Shown here: in pieces, positions 1 to 10,611 of the stretch
Position numbering within the stretch: position 1 is the first letter of the stretch
How the letters are laid out: each line of letters begins with the position of its first letter
Source of the DNA: Phymorhynchus buccinoides
Taxonomy: Eukaryota > Mollusca > Gastropoda > Neogastropoda > Raphitomidae
Length of the DNA: 64,000 nt
NCBI GenBank assembly: GCA_017654935.2
Contig: CM065706.1
Span: forward strand, 13,331,174-13,395,173
Direction of reading: 5' to 3'
The notes under the pieces: generated by a model
What the model was told of the DNA's origin: nothing
Seen by the model: the letters and a program-made list of their open reading frames with translations, nothing else
Databases searched by the model: none
Program-made: the position numbers and the translations under genes

Positions 1-59
<59 letters not shown>

Positions 60-60
60 G

Positions 61-105
<45 letters not shown>
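1..105. repeat. (CA)n microsatellite
   Basis: An almost pure CA dinucleotide run with a few CG-containing variants opens the window. It is probably longer, because it is cut by the window edge. Confidence 0.95.
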
Positions 106-107
<2 letters not shown>

Positions 108-177
108 CTGGTATAATCTACCCTGACTGTTCAGCCAAAGCGCCGCGATACGGCAAATCTGTGTTGTGGCTCTTTAA

Positions 178-718
178 CGGGGCACCCTGACGGATGAGGT
201 TTTTTTGGCAAGAAACACGTTGAAATGACCAGAAAGACAGCCTTTTCAAGGATCGCAACGCTCACTTTGCTCTGGTTTCCTAGAAATCAAACCGTCGAAA
301 CGGCGATTCATCCTTGGCGGAGTTGCAGGAGAGATCGAGAAGCCATTTTGGACGGGGTGGGCGGAGGCCACTCGAGTGGTTGAAGCTTTTTCTTCTTTGT
401 AGTGCAGTAAAATAAAGTATTGGAGCTATTTCCTTTGTTGTGAGCGAAACTCCTTTTGGTAATCTGTAAATAAAAAGGCTTGCATTGTGGACATTTCGTG
501 ATTTGGTCTAAGCGACTCAGGCGGCCATTAGAAAAGAGAAGGAACATGCCTTCTCTTTTACTGAAAGAATTTGACTTCCAGCTCCTCTAGCCGCCAAGGA
601 GGAATCGCCGATTTGACTAGGAAACCAGAGCAAAGTGAGTGTTGCGATCTCTGTAAAGGGTGTTTTCCTTGTGATCTCGACGTGTTTCTTGCAAAACCTC
701 ATCCGTCAGGGTGCCCCT
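178..718. mobile_element. TTAA-flanked foldback transposon, about 540 bp
   Basis: Two arms of about 150 bp (about 178-330 and 580-718) are inverted copies of each other. The shared terminus reads GGGGCACCCTGACGGATGAG. The element is bounded on both sides by TTTAA, consistent with a TTAA target duplication as made by Kolobok or piggyBac transposases. The arms are diverged and the middle 250 bp has no coding capacity. A similar end, GGGTGCCCCTTTAA, occurs alone near 53330. Assignment to a superfamily is inference; the inverted arms and flanks are visible. Confidence 0.7.
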
Positions 719-1020
719 TTAAGTCTGGAGGCAACCAATACAAAGACATGCGGCGATCAAGCGTGGTTTCCTAATAACTATGCCACACATTTCAAAGCCG
801 GTGTTAAGCCTATGTTGTGTTCAACTTGACATGTGACGAAATCGGTGTTTTTAAAAAAAAGGCATAGGTATGATCGATCGATACCTAATCAATCTGTGGT
901 AGAAGGGGGAAAAATCCACAGCGGAAAGCTGCAGTAAGTCGAAGACTCACCAAAGTTCAAAAGCTTCGGTTGTCATGTCCATTTATTTCAAACACATAAA
1001 CTCGGTGACAGCTGTGGTCT

Positions 1021-1313
1021 CTAGAGGTGGGGGGGGGGGGGGGGGAAACCGGTTTGAACCGAAAAACCGATGCTAAACTTTCGTTCGAAAAACCGGTTCG
1101 AGTTGCTGTGAACCGGGTTTTTTAACTGCAAACTGAAAGTAATTTTTTTTAATTTTTAGAATAACGCATTCTTTTCGAAAAACAACACTGATTCTCAGCG
1201 CAGATTTGGTGTTTGTAAAGCAAGAGTAGCTGTTTCTAGTTTGTGGTGATCAATGGCTTTGACTTTGACTGAGTGTTGAGTTGAGTGTGTGTGTGTTATA
1301 AGTCATAAGCTTC

Positions 1314-1405
<92 letters not shown>

Positions 1406-1572
1406 GCGTGTGCGTGCGTGTGTGTGAATCTTCTGACAAATAAATATGTGTTTGCATAGGTGAAACTAGTGATGCGAGTACTGGTTAAAAAACCCGGTTC
1501 GGTCAAACCGGTTCGAAGAGGGAAAACCGGTTTAAAACCGCTTCGGATTTTTGAACCGGTTCTCAACTCTAG
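1021..1572. mobile_element. hAT-like non-autonomous element with AACCGGTT-rich ends
   Basis: Ends CTAGAG...CTCTAG are followed inward by repeated AAACCGGTT/GAACCGGTT motifs on both sides, in inverted orientation. The 8 bases on each side (TGTGGTCT and ACTGGTCT) match at six positions, compatible with a decayed 8-bp hAT target duplication. The interior holds a poly-G tract and a TG microsatellite and no ORF of note. Confidence 0.5.
1317..1430. repeat. (TG)n microsatellite
   Basis: About 110 bp of TG dinucleotides with CG variants near the right end. Its minus-strand reading gives an artefactual Thr-His repeat ORF. Confidence 0.95.
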
Positions 1573-1917
1573 ACTGGTCTCCTTTCATCTCGAGAGATGA
1601 TGGTGCAGCGCGCTACGAAGAACATCATCATCAAAACGCTTCGATTGTGACCATTATTTTTTACACACAAAACTCAGTGACAGCAATTAGTGTGATAAGA
1701 CGCGTTTCTATAAAATAAAAACAAAGTAGCATGAACACAGTGCCACCTTGTACAGTGTAAACAGAATGAGATAAGAGTGACAGGCAAGACTATTCATTTA
1801 GCCAGTTATAATCAAGGTTTACACCACCCTTACCCGTTATGTTTTATTAACCCCACGTAGGCCTACAAACGTGTTTTCTTCGTTCACAGACCTATATTCA
1901 TGTGAGTACTACTATAT

Positions 1918-2454
1918 ATATAATAATAATAATATTTATAGAGCGCCCTTTCTCTCATGAGCTCACGGCGCTTCACAAATACATAGATCATAAGCTACTA
2001 CAATATTAACAATCAAAAACATGCATATAGCCACAACACGCACGCACGCACGCATCCACACAACCACGCGCGCGCACACACCCACACACAATGTGCGGAA
2101 CATAGTTGGCAGGAAACAGGACAAGGAAGAAAGTCAGAGGTATTGCCGGAAGAGGTGAGTTTTAAGAGCGGTTTTGAAAGATTGGACAGATTTAGCAGAA
2201 CGAAGTTCATATGGTAGGGTGTTCCAGACAGAAGGGGCGCTGAAAGAAAATGAACGTTCACCATTTGTGTTAGTACGAGGAATAGAAAGGATAAGTTTGT
2301 CAGAAGAGGAACGGAGAGACCTGGAGGGTGAGTACAGGCGAACGAGATCAGAGAGGTAGGCAGGACCAGACGAATGGACAGCATTGAAACAGAGGCAAGC
2401 AATTTTATAATTTTTATATTTTATATATTCTACAATAGGCCTAACTATTATCAA
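1918..2454 (-). mobile_element. CR1/L2-type LINE, 3' end with RT C-terminal tail
   Basis: The minus strand has an open frame (2134-2454) with the conserved post-RT tail of CR1/L2/Rex-type non-LTR retrotransposons: a PSRSLRSSSD block, an IPRT block, a WNTLPYELR block and a final SFKTALKTHLF. Downstream is a 3' UTR ending in a GCGCC...GAGCTC...GGCGCTCTATAAAT stem and an (ATT)n tail at 1918-1935, typical of these LINEs. The copy is 5' truncated; catalytic RT motifs are absent. The same 3' tail recurs at 18929 and 24241, always on the minus strand. Confidence 0.8.
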
Positions 2455-2955
2455 AGATTGTATTACTAATCTATAGTAGGCCTAAGCTTTTTGCTATTAT
2501 TTTCATCCCGTATGGCTCTGCCGAGAGGACTTAAACTTTTTATTATTTTCACAACTAGCCTACCTGCTTTATATAATGCTAATTCTTTGGCGGTGTGTGC
2601 TTTCTTATAAGACCTAATTCTATCAGTGATCATGTATAGTATAGCATATAGTATAGTATAGTATAGTATAGTGTGGGACTGGCTCAAGCCTAAGCCTTGC
2701 AGGCTTATAAACGTCCCTTCATTGACACTGTTTTGTTGGCTTAAAGCATGCCTTTTAAAATTATGATTGTAATTCAATCATCATGTTCAAAAAATAGTTG
2801 ACTCAAATGTTCATCCTTGTCAAGGAGATTTTTGAAGGTATTTAGTGTTGGTGCTCTTTTTAGGTTAGGTGTTAGTATATTCCAGAGGTTAGCAACTCAA
2901 ATTACGGTACTAAAACAATGTTTACGCTTAGTACAACGCTGTATATGTAATGAAA

Positions 2956-3090
2956 ATCCGTTTACCGTCCTCTGGTCTGGAACAGACACATGTGGGACAT
3001 TGGTGGATAATAAAGATGGTTGGAACGATCCTGGAGCAATGCCCGGAGGCAGTGCAACATCAGGAAAGTCCCGAATTTATAACAATACAG
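2956..3090 (+). mobile_element. Dispersed SINE-like repeat, family S1 (reverse of tail orientation)
   Basis: A block including a TGGGACATT segment, AAAGATGGT and GCCCGGAGGCAGTGCAACA is repeated at 4350-4495 (inverted) and 54560-54703. At the 54560 copy one end resembles the GGACGTAAAACACCA...TTCATTC tail seen on invertebrate SINEs. No internal pol III boxes were identified, so the class is uncertain. Confidence 0.5.
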
Positions 3091-3657
3091 ATATTAAGTA
3101 TGTAATTTTCCCTCTTGATTTCTAGTGCTGTTATAAATGGTCATGTGTATGACTGGTGTGCGTACATTTGTAGTGCGTAAGATCTGAGATAAGCCTACTG
3201 TGTGTTCTGTATATTCTGTAGTCGGTACAGGCGTCGTTGGCAGCAACCATTTCTGTCATTTAAGCTTTAAATTAAAGCTAACTAGTGTTAGTGTGTGATG
3301 TTTTTTTGGGTGTTTTTTAGACATGTGATTGTAGGCAATCTATCGTGCACTGTACATGTAGTGTAACATTAAAATGCAATAATAAAGTATGGGACCATGT
3401 TGGTGTCCCGCTGAACGGGCGCTGACTGGCCAGGTCACTAACACTAGAACAGGTTTTAGTATTTTTATTTTTTTTAAAGATGTGCTCTCCATAAAGTTTC
3501 GTCGATAGGGTATAATACCACAGTTTGGCGATTTCGACTACTATCAAGATCAAGAAGAAGAGTAACAGGATGCATAACAAAAATTATGATTACAGGTTGT
3601 TGTTTTTTACAACAAAAAGAAACAAATGTGGTGGTGAGTGCGCAAATTCCAAAAAAA

Positions 3658-3917
3658 TTAACCCTTTCACCGGCAATGTCGCATTTTAGCACCACAATGG
3701 TTTAACACCCATGTCACTTATGCATCAAATCAGGGCCTGTTATCTGAAGACCCTATTTTCTTATTTTTGGGAGGTAAGGGTAGGCCTAATGGTATACATG
3801 TCACAGAGAAATTCGCAATATTGCAGGGTGGTTTTTTTTGGGGTGGTTTTTTTTGTCTACCCAGTTAAATTTAATGGTATTTTTTGGCTGAAAAATGGCT
3901 GGCGGCGAAAGGGTTAA
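3658..3917 (+). mobile_element. piggyBac-like MITE, family PB-A
   Basis: TTAA at both ends (3658-3661, 3914-3917) flanks terminal inverted repeats CCCTTTCACCG...GGCGAAAGGG. TTAA targets and CCCTTT-type ends are diagnostic of piggyBac-type elements. There are seven copies in the window (also 9541, 13221, 19331, 22958, 24965, 33228), 235-260 bp when uninterrupted. There is no coding capacity. A conserved interior segment begins TGTCGCATTTTAGCACCAC. Confidence 0.85.
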
Positions 3918-4349
3918 TGGCCAACACATAAACCTACCTTTAAATAAAAGTTAAATTAAAAAGAAAATGAAAATAATCTACCCCAAGTAAGTTTAATCTA
4001 ACAAAAGCTCATACTCTGTAAAACGGAGGAAACAAGAGCAACAATTGACCGTGTGCATAGGTCAGACCTGGTATTGCAGTACCTCCAGGATCTGCTCAGA
4101 TCATTGAATGATGGTTGGTCGATGGTTCGTCCCGTTTTGCAGACAGAGTGGACGTAAAACCCAACTTTCATTCATTCACAAGCAGCAACAGAATGTTTCA
4201 GGGGAAGCAAATCTGCTTGTTACAACGACCAGTAAGATAATAATTGTTCTTTCCCTTTCATTTATGACGGACAGTTTTCGACTGCTTGTCTGAAATAAAA
4301 CGGTTTGCTAAACTAAAACAATGATCTTATGTTATAATACACATCTGTA

Positions 4350-4495
4350 TTGTTAAACATTCGGGACTTTCCTGGTGTTGCACTGCCTCCGGGCATTGCC
4401 TCCAGGATCGTTCCCACCATCTTTATATTTACTAATATCCCATATATCTGTTCCAGACCAGAGGACGTTAAGCAGAATTTCATTCAAATAATGAA
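4350..4495 (-). mobile_element. Dispersed SINE-like repeat, family S1
   Basis: Inverted copy of the 2956-3090 sequence, recognised by the complement of GCCCGGAGGCAGTGCAACA and the GAGGACGTTAA end. It lies 1.3 kb from the other copy, in opposite orientation. Confidence 0.5.
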
Positions 4496-5204
4496 CATCA
4501 TCTTTGGATTAGCAATACACCGATTGACTCAAATTGCGTCATGTTCTGTGCACTAGTTTAAGCTGTGAAGACTGGAACAAGTTATCACTCAGAGACAGGC
4601 ATACACACTCTCACATACGCACTGACAAGCGCATATGTGCGTGCACGCACACACAAACAAACAAGCGCTACAGGCGAAGTAAAGAACAAAGGGAAGAACA
4701 AAGGTCGTTTCACTGGCTGTCAGAGAGTGGTGTGTCCTATTGTATATCAACAATGGAAGTGATAAGCCAAGTGCTACTGACTTAGATAAATCAATCTGCT
4801 GAAGGTTTCGTTCAAAATATAAATTATGCAATAGAAAGCTACTCAGTAACTTTCTCTCCTGTTTGTGGTTATAAGCATAACCATCATTGATCCAACTATT
4901 GATTCAGGCCTGTGCGAATGGTTGGCCAATACCTAACCATAACTCGACTCTTACTGCTCTTTTTCTTGTGTTCCTAGGCCATAATATAATATAGGCCTAC
5001 TGAAACTGAAAGCCAAAAAAACACCGCAAGATGACACATGCATAAAACTAAGATGTGCCCCCCCCCCCCCCCCCCCCCCCACCCCCCTCATTTCTCAGCT
5101 CTCCCCCGCATTTTCACAGATGCCAAAGCGATCGCACAACTGCAAGCGGAAAACCGACCAGCGTTGTCGCTAATGCTCTCGGAGCGGCAATTAATATCCA
5201 CGTC

Positions 5205-5748
5205 CTGTCGTCTGTGGGCTCTGTTTCAAGCCACTGGAGCACTCGGGATGGAGCTGGAAGCGGTAGATCTCGTGTAACAACTGTCGTCTGTGGGCTCTGT
5301 TTCAAGCCGCTGGAAGCACTCGGGATGGAGCTGGAAGCGGTAGATCTCGTGTAACAACTGTCGTCTGTGGGCTCTGTTTCAAGCCACTGGAGCACTCGGG
5401 ATGGAGCTGGAAGCGGTAGATCTCGTGCAACAACTGTCGTCTGTGGGCTCTGTTTCAAGCCGCTGGAAGCACTCGGGATGGAGCTGGAAGCGGTAGATCT
5501 CGTGTAACAACTGTCGTCTGTGGGCTCTGTTTCAAGCCGCTGGAAGCACTCGGGATGGAGCTGGAAGCGGTAGATCTCGTGCAACAACTGTCGTCTGTGG
5601 GCTCTGTTTCAAGCCGCTGGAAGCACTCGGGATGGAGCTGGAAGCGGTAGATCTCATGTAACAACTGTCGTCTGTGGGCTGTTTCAAGCAGCTGGAAGCA
5701 CGTACTCGGGATGGAGCTAGAAGCGGAAGATCTCGTGTAACAACTGTG
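5205..5748. repeat. Minisatellite, 77-bp unit, about 7 copies
   Basis: Consecutive copies of a unit containing CTGTCGTCTGTGGGCTCTG and GATGGAGCTGGAAGCGG start at 5274, 5351, 5427, 5504, 5581, 5658 and 5737, so the period is 76-79 bp. Units are over 90% alike by eye. The period is not a multiple of three, and the minus strand is largely free of stops in all frames, so long overlapping ORFs appear there; they are by-products of the repeat. Confidence 0.95.
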
Positions 5749-6461
5749 AGACAGGGTAGGCAAATCTACCGCCAGCACCTGCGCCAACTGGCTTACCCAG
5801 CGACTCAAATGGACAATCTGTGATACAAGACTCATTGTACAGATTTTCTGTGAAATCTATTGAATCAAATTTGTTCGGATGATTTCGTTAAAAAAAGCAA
5901 TTAAAGATATTATGATTCCTTTACTTGCGTTTCTTTTGGCTTTCCGTATATTATTATAGTGTAGGCTATGTGTGTGTCACATCCAAAGTTTTGAACTTTT
6001 CTGATCTCCTCAATGCTTTCAGCCAACACGTACATTCCGATTTCTGAGGAACTCAAAGGAGAAAAACTGTCTAAAAGATTTTTCTAGAAGAAAAAAAAAG
6101 GCTGGATAATGAACTAATAGTAAAAGAAAGTAAGAATTGGAAAAGCGAGTCAAGAGAGAGAACTTGTGGGCAGGGAACTGTTAGATTGGGCCTACTGAGA
6201 GATTCCCCACCAGGGTTTGGGAGGTTTACCACTTTTGATCCATGTGCATAAAGGGATCGATCAAATTTGGATAAAAATTGTACGTTCTGACCAGAATAAG
6301 AAGAACATTTTAGCATTAGGACAAGTGATACAATATAACAACACATCAACAAAGGATATAATAACAAGTAACAATTGACAAGTGGAACAGTAGAACGACA
6401 AATAATAACATAATAGAAAAAGTCATTTTTGTTTTTCTTGCTATTGTTGTGTTTACAGAAA

Positions 6462-7223
6462 ATGAGCCACAACGCTAGCCATCGCCAGACCCCCTCCTCC
6501 CACCCCACACACCATCATCACTCCCCCAGCCTCACCGGCACCACTCTGCAGATTCCCTTCCTTGCTCATCCCATCAACCAATCAGCAACAAGCGCCCCCA
6601 CGCCAACAAATCCCAACCGACCAAAGTCTCCCAGCGCAACTCGCCACCCTCCTGACCAATCGTCACGCACCTCCGACCCATCAAAACCGCGCGCCAGCAC
6701 ACGCCAATCAGACTCCACCTCTTCCAACTGGTCCTCGGCATCAGGCGCGACTTCAACCAAACCTCCCCCCGCAGCCCGCTCCCCTCTCCAACCCTACTTC
6801 TACCCCACCTCGGGGTACCCGGTCAGCAAGAACGTCCTGCAGCAGACGTACCCGGGTAGCGGCTATCCCGTCTCTGACCTGACCCACTCCTACGGCTACC
6901 CTTCCAACAACTTCCCCTGCTGCGAAATACCCGGGGTGGCCGACCTCAGGTCGCAGCTGTTCTACCCGAGTTCCGAGTTCCCCGGGGCAGGGGGGTTTCC
7001 GGGAGAGATTGCGCAGGATGACGGTTCGGCGCCTTTCATCAGCGGTCTGGAGACGGAGAACGACCCCGAGCTTGATCCGGCTGTTCCTTATGTCAGGGGC
7101 GGTGTTGGGTTTCTTCCCGGTGGCGGTGGTGGTGGTGAAGGGACACCGGCGGGGGGGTGGTGTGTACCTACCCGGTTCTTTTGCACCTACATACAGTGCC
7201 GAGTACCCGCTGTGAATCTGTGA
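6462..7223 (+). CDS. Probable 3' coding exon of an unrecognised Pro/Tyr-rich protein
   Basis: An open frame starts right after a strong splice acceptor (T-rich tract, then TGTGTTTACAG ending at 6458) and runs to TGA at 7221-7223; the first Met is at 6462. Codons become strongly GC-ending from about 6780 (for example CTGCAGCAGACGTACCCG), unlike the AT-rich flanks, which supports real coding. The first 100 residues are rich in His, Pro, Ser and Thr. Then come four imperfect repeats of a Y-P-x-S-x-[YF]-P motif (SGYPVS twice, GYPSNNFP, FYPSSEFPG), an acidic stretch (ETENDPELDP) and a poly-Gly run. No transmembrane segment or known domain was recognised. The last few codons lie inside the first unit of the minisatellite that follows, so the present stop may derive from repeat sequence. 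Upstream exons were not found. It could instead be an internal exon with an unseen donor. Confidence 0.5.
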   Translation: MSHNASHRQTPSSHPTHHHHSPSLTGTTLQIPFLAHPINQSATSAPTPTNPNRPKSPSATRHPPDQSSRTSDPSKPRASTRQSDSTSSNWSSASGATSTKPPPAARSPLQPYFYPTSGYPVSKNVLQQTYPGSGYPVSDLTHSYGYPSNNFPCCEIPGVADLRSQLFYPSSEFPGAGGFPGEIAQDDGSAPFISGLETENDPELDPAVPYVRGGVGFLPGGGGGGEGTPAGGWCVPTRFFCTYIQCRVPAVNL

Positions 7224-7998
7224 CAGCTTAAAGACTACATACCCTCTGTGAAATCTTAGTTTAAGTGCCCTCTGTGATATCTTAAAGTCTATGTACCCTC
7301 TGTGAATCTGGGATTTCTTACAGGTGCTAATTTGTGATATTTTAAAGTCTAAGTACCCTCTGTGAATCTGTGATTTCTTACAGTTGTGAATTTGTGATAT
7401 TTTAAAGTCTAAGTATCTTCTGTGAATTTGTCGTATATATTAAAGTCTAAGTACCCTCTGTAAAATCTTACATTTGTGAATTTGCGATAACTTAAGGTCT
7501 ACATACCCTCTGTGAATTTGTGATATCTTAAAGTCTAAGTACCCTCTGTGAAATCTTACATTTGTGAAATCTTAAAGTCTAAGTACCCTCTGTGAATCTG
7601 TCATATCTTACAGTTGTCAATTTGTGATATAAAGTCGAAGTTCCCTCTGTGAATTTGTAATATCTTAAAGTCTAAATACCCGCTGTGAATTTGTGATATC
7701 TTAAAGTCTAAGTACCTTCTGTGAATGTCATATCTTACAGTTGTCAATTTGTGATATAAAGTCGAAGTTCCCTCTGTGAATTTGTAATATCTTAAAGTCT
7801 AAATACCCGCTGTGAATTTGTGATATCTTAGTTTAAGTGCCCTCTGTGAATCTGTGATATATCTTAAAGTCCAAGTACCCTCTGTGAATCTGTGATTTCT
7901 TAGTTGTGAATGTGATATTTTAAAGTCCACGTACCCTCTGTGAATTTGTGATATCTTAGTTTTAAGTGCCCTCTGTGAATTTGTGATATATCTTAAAG

Positions 7999-8240
7999 GC
8001 ACAACTGGGCTATAAAAGAGCCGATCCCAGGAATCGGGTAGTCAGTTGTGAATGGGAGAGAGAGAGAAGCAAGCCAGTGACTCTCCTAGCTGCGGGCTTT
8101 CGCCTGCGCCAGTTTAGTTTTTCCATAGACTATTTTTTCCCTCCTCTTTCGTTTGTAAAAGGATGCTTTCGCTGCGAGCGCCAAGCAGAAACTGACATTT
8201 TTTAGCCTACTGCTTGCTTATATAGTACCACACTGGCTTC
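7999..8240 (+). mobile_element. 242-bp insertion in minisatellite with a core-promoter-like start
   Basis: The minisatellite is broken by unrelated sequence flanked by AAAG on both sides (7995-7998 and 8241-8244), a likely 4-bp target duplication when compared with intact units. Near its left end lies TATAAAAG (8011-8018), and about 30 bp downstream a TCAGTT initiator-like motif (8042-8047). A segment CTGCGGGCTTTCGCCT inside it recurs near 22432. The class is unknown. Confidence 0.55.
8011..8047 (+). promoter_or_regulatory. TATA box plus initiator-like motif
   Basis: TATAAAAG at 8011 and TCAGTT at 8042 are spaced as in an animal class II core promoter. They lie inside the 242-bp insertion. 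Function is inferred from spacing only. Confidence 0.35.
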
Positions 8241-9540
8241 AAAGTCTAAGTACCCTCTGTGAATCTGTGATTTCTTACAGTTGTGAATTTGTTATATTTT
8301 AAAGTCTACGTACCCTCTGTGAATTTGTGATATCTTAGTTTAAATGCCCTCTATGTACCCTCTGTGAATTTGTGATATCTTAGTTTAAGTGCCCTCTGTG
8401 AAATCTAAGTTCCGTCTGTGAATTCTTAGTTCTGAATTTGTTATATTTTAGTCTACATACTGTTTTATTTGTGAGATCTTAGTTTTAGTTTTATATATTA
8501 AAGTCTAAGTACCCTCTGCGAATCTGTAATTTCTTAGTTGTGATATTTTAAAGTCTAAGTACCCTCTATGAATTTGTGATCTTACAGTTATAAGTGCCCT
8601 CTGTGAATTTGTGATATATCTTTAAGTACCCTCTGTGAATTTGTGATATCTTAAGGTCTAAGTACCCTCTATGAATTTGTAATATCTTAGTGTAAGTGCC
8701 CGCTGTGAGGTTGTGATATATCTTCAAGTCTAAGTACCCTCTGTGAATTTAAGATATCTTAGTTTAAGTACCCTCTGTGAATTTGTGACATCTTAAACTC
8801 TAAGTACCCTCTGTGAATTTGCTACATCTAAGTCCCCTCTGTGAATATGACATCTTAAGGTTTAAGTACCCCCTTTGGACTTGCAATATCTTAAGGTTTA
8901 AGTACCCTGTTTGAATCTTATATCATAAAGTCTAAGTACCCACAGAATTTGTACCCTCTGTGAATTTGTGATATCTCAAGGTTTAAGTACCCTCTGTGAA
9001 TTCGTGATATCTTAAAGACTAAGTACTCTATGTGAATTTGTGATATATTTTACTTTAGGTCCAAGTACCCTCCATGAACGTCATATCTTAAGGTCTAAGT
9101 ACAAATGGGAATGTGGGTGTATTATTAAGGGTACCCTCTGTAAATTTGATCTTAAGGTTTAAGTACCCTCTGTGAATTTGTGATGTCAAGGTCCAAGTAC
9201 CCTATGTGAATTTGTGACATCTTAAGGTTTAAGTACCCTCTGTGAATTTGTGATATCTTAAGGTCTAAGTACCCTCTCTGAATGTGTGATATATTAAGGT
9301 CTAAGCACCCTCTGTGAATTTATGAAAGCTTAAATTAAGTACCCTATCTGAATTGGTATCTTAAGTGCCCTCTCTGAATTTGTGATATCTTAAGGTTTAA
9401 ATATCCTGTGAAATTGTGATATCTTAAGGTTTAAGTACCCTCTGTAAATTTGATATCTTACAGTTTAAGTACCTTCTGTGAACTTAATTGTGATATGTCA
9501 AGGTCCAAGTACCCTCTGTGAATATGTGATATCTTAAAGT

Positions 9541-9787
9541 TTAACCCTTTCACCGCCAATGTCGCATTTTAGCACCACAGTGATTTGAATTAACACCTAT
9601 GTCACTAAAAGGCATCAAATCGGGGTCTGTTATCCAAAGACCCTACTGTCTTAGTTTTGGGAAGCAAGGATAGACCACATTTTATGTCACAGAAGAATCC
9701 CCAATACTGCAGATGGATTTTGTTCTCTACACAGGTAAATTTAATGGCCATTTTTGGCTGAAATATGGCTGGCGGTGAAAGGGTTAA
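9541..9787 (+). mobile_element. piggyBac-like MITE, family PB-A, in minisatellite
   Basis: Inserted in a minisatellite unit exactly at TTAA: intact units read GTTTAAGTACCC, here split as GT-TTAA-element-TTAA-GTACCC. The ends are CCCTTTCACCGCCA and its complement GGCGGTGAAAGGG. Confidence 0.9.
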
Positions 9788-10611
9788 GTACCCTCTGTGA
9801 AATTATATCTTAAAAAAATTTTTTATGTCCCATGTGCCTTCCCGGGTCGAGAGGACGTTAAACACCAAATTTCATTCATATCTTAAAGATACATGTACTA
9901 TGTGCACTTGGGGAGGGGCAAGCATATTATACTGAAATACTGTAAAACTAAAAGCCGTCTCACACTATCCAACCTTTTTAGTCAGAAGAAAATTCAGTTG
10001 CGAACTTAGAATAAATACCTGTAGCTGTGTGGTGTAGTCCTCACTATCAGCAAGCACTGGCCGTTTCCCCGCAACTGCCTGAGTGAGTTGGAAGTAAATA
10101 GTGCCTTTTGCCAATTCCTTCCAAACTGGTTGGAAGGGTTTCACCCGACCAAACTTTCCATTTTGTGATTTCTACTCTCTGTCGAAACGAAATTGAAACT
10201 GGAAATGTCACCACCATTTTCACCCGACTTGATTGGATAGTGTAAGACGGCTTTAAAAGTGCAGTAGAAGATAAATATCTTAAGAAATGAAGGATGAACT
10301 GCTGAATCAACACAAGAAGCAAACTGCAATGGGGGGACAAGTCGTTGGGTATAAATAGGAGTGGACGGATTGAGATGCGTTACTCATTTTAATCTTAACA
10401 AACAAAATAAACTGAAAAGAAATTTGGGAAGGGGACGGGGGTGGGGTGCATTTTGTGTCCATATAATTAGGTCAGTCAAAATAATGACCCAAAACAAACA
10501 CAAGGACAAGCAAAATGGGTGTGTGGGTGTATTGCTAAAATTAAAAAGCCAAAGTGAAAACGCTAAAACAACACACACAAAGCAAAGCAAGAAAGAAAAA
10601 AACCACCTTTA

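Larger units (their letters stand above)
7197..9817. repeat. Large minisatellite, about 36-bp unit, roughly 60-70 copies
   Basis: The unit core is GTACCCTCTGTGAATTTGTG followed by ATATCTTAAAGTCTAA. Units vary from about 25 to 38 bp by small deletions and drift, so the array is old and mosaic. It is interrupted by a 242-bp insertion (7999-8240) and a piggyBac-like MITE (9541-9787). It begins inside the end of the 6462-7223 reading frame. Confidence 0.95.

Noticed and set aside
1315..1566. Thr-His-rich ORF
   Set aside because: Translation of a TG microsatellite on the opposite strand.
5114..5835. ORFs of 157 and 126 residues on the minus strand
   Set aside because: Both consist of 77-bp minisatellite units read in shifting frames.
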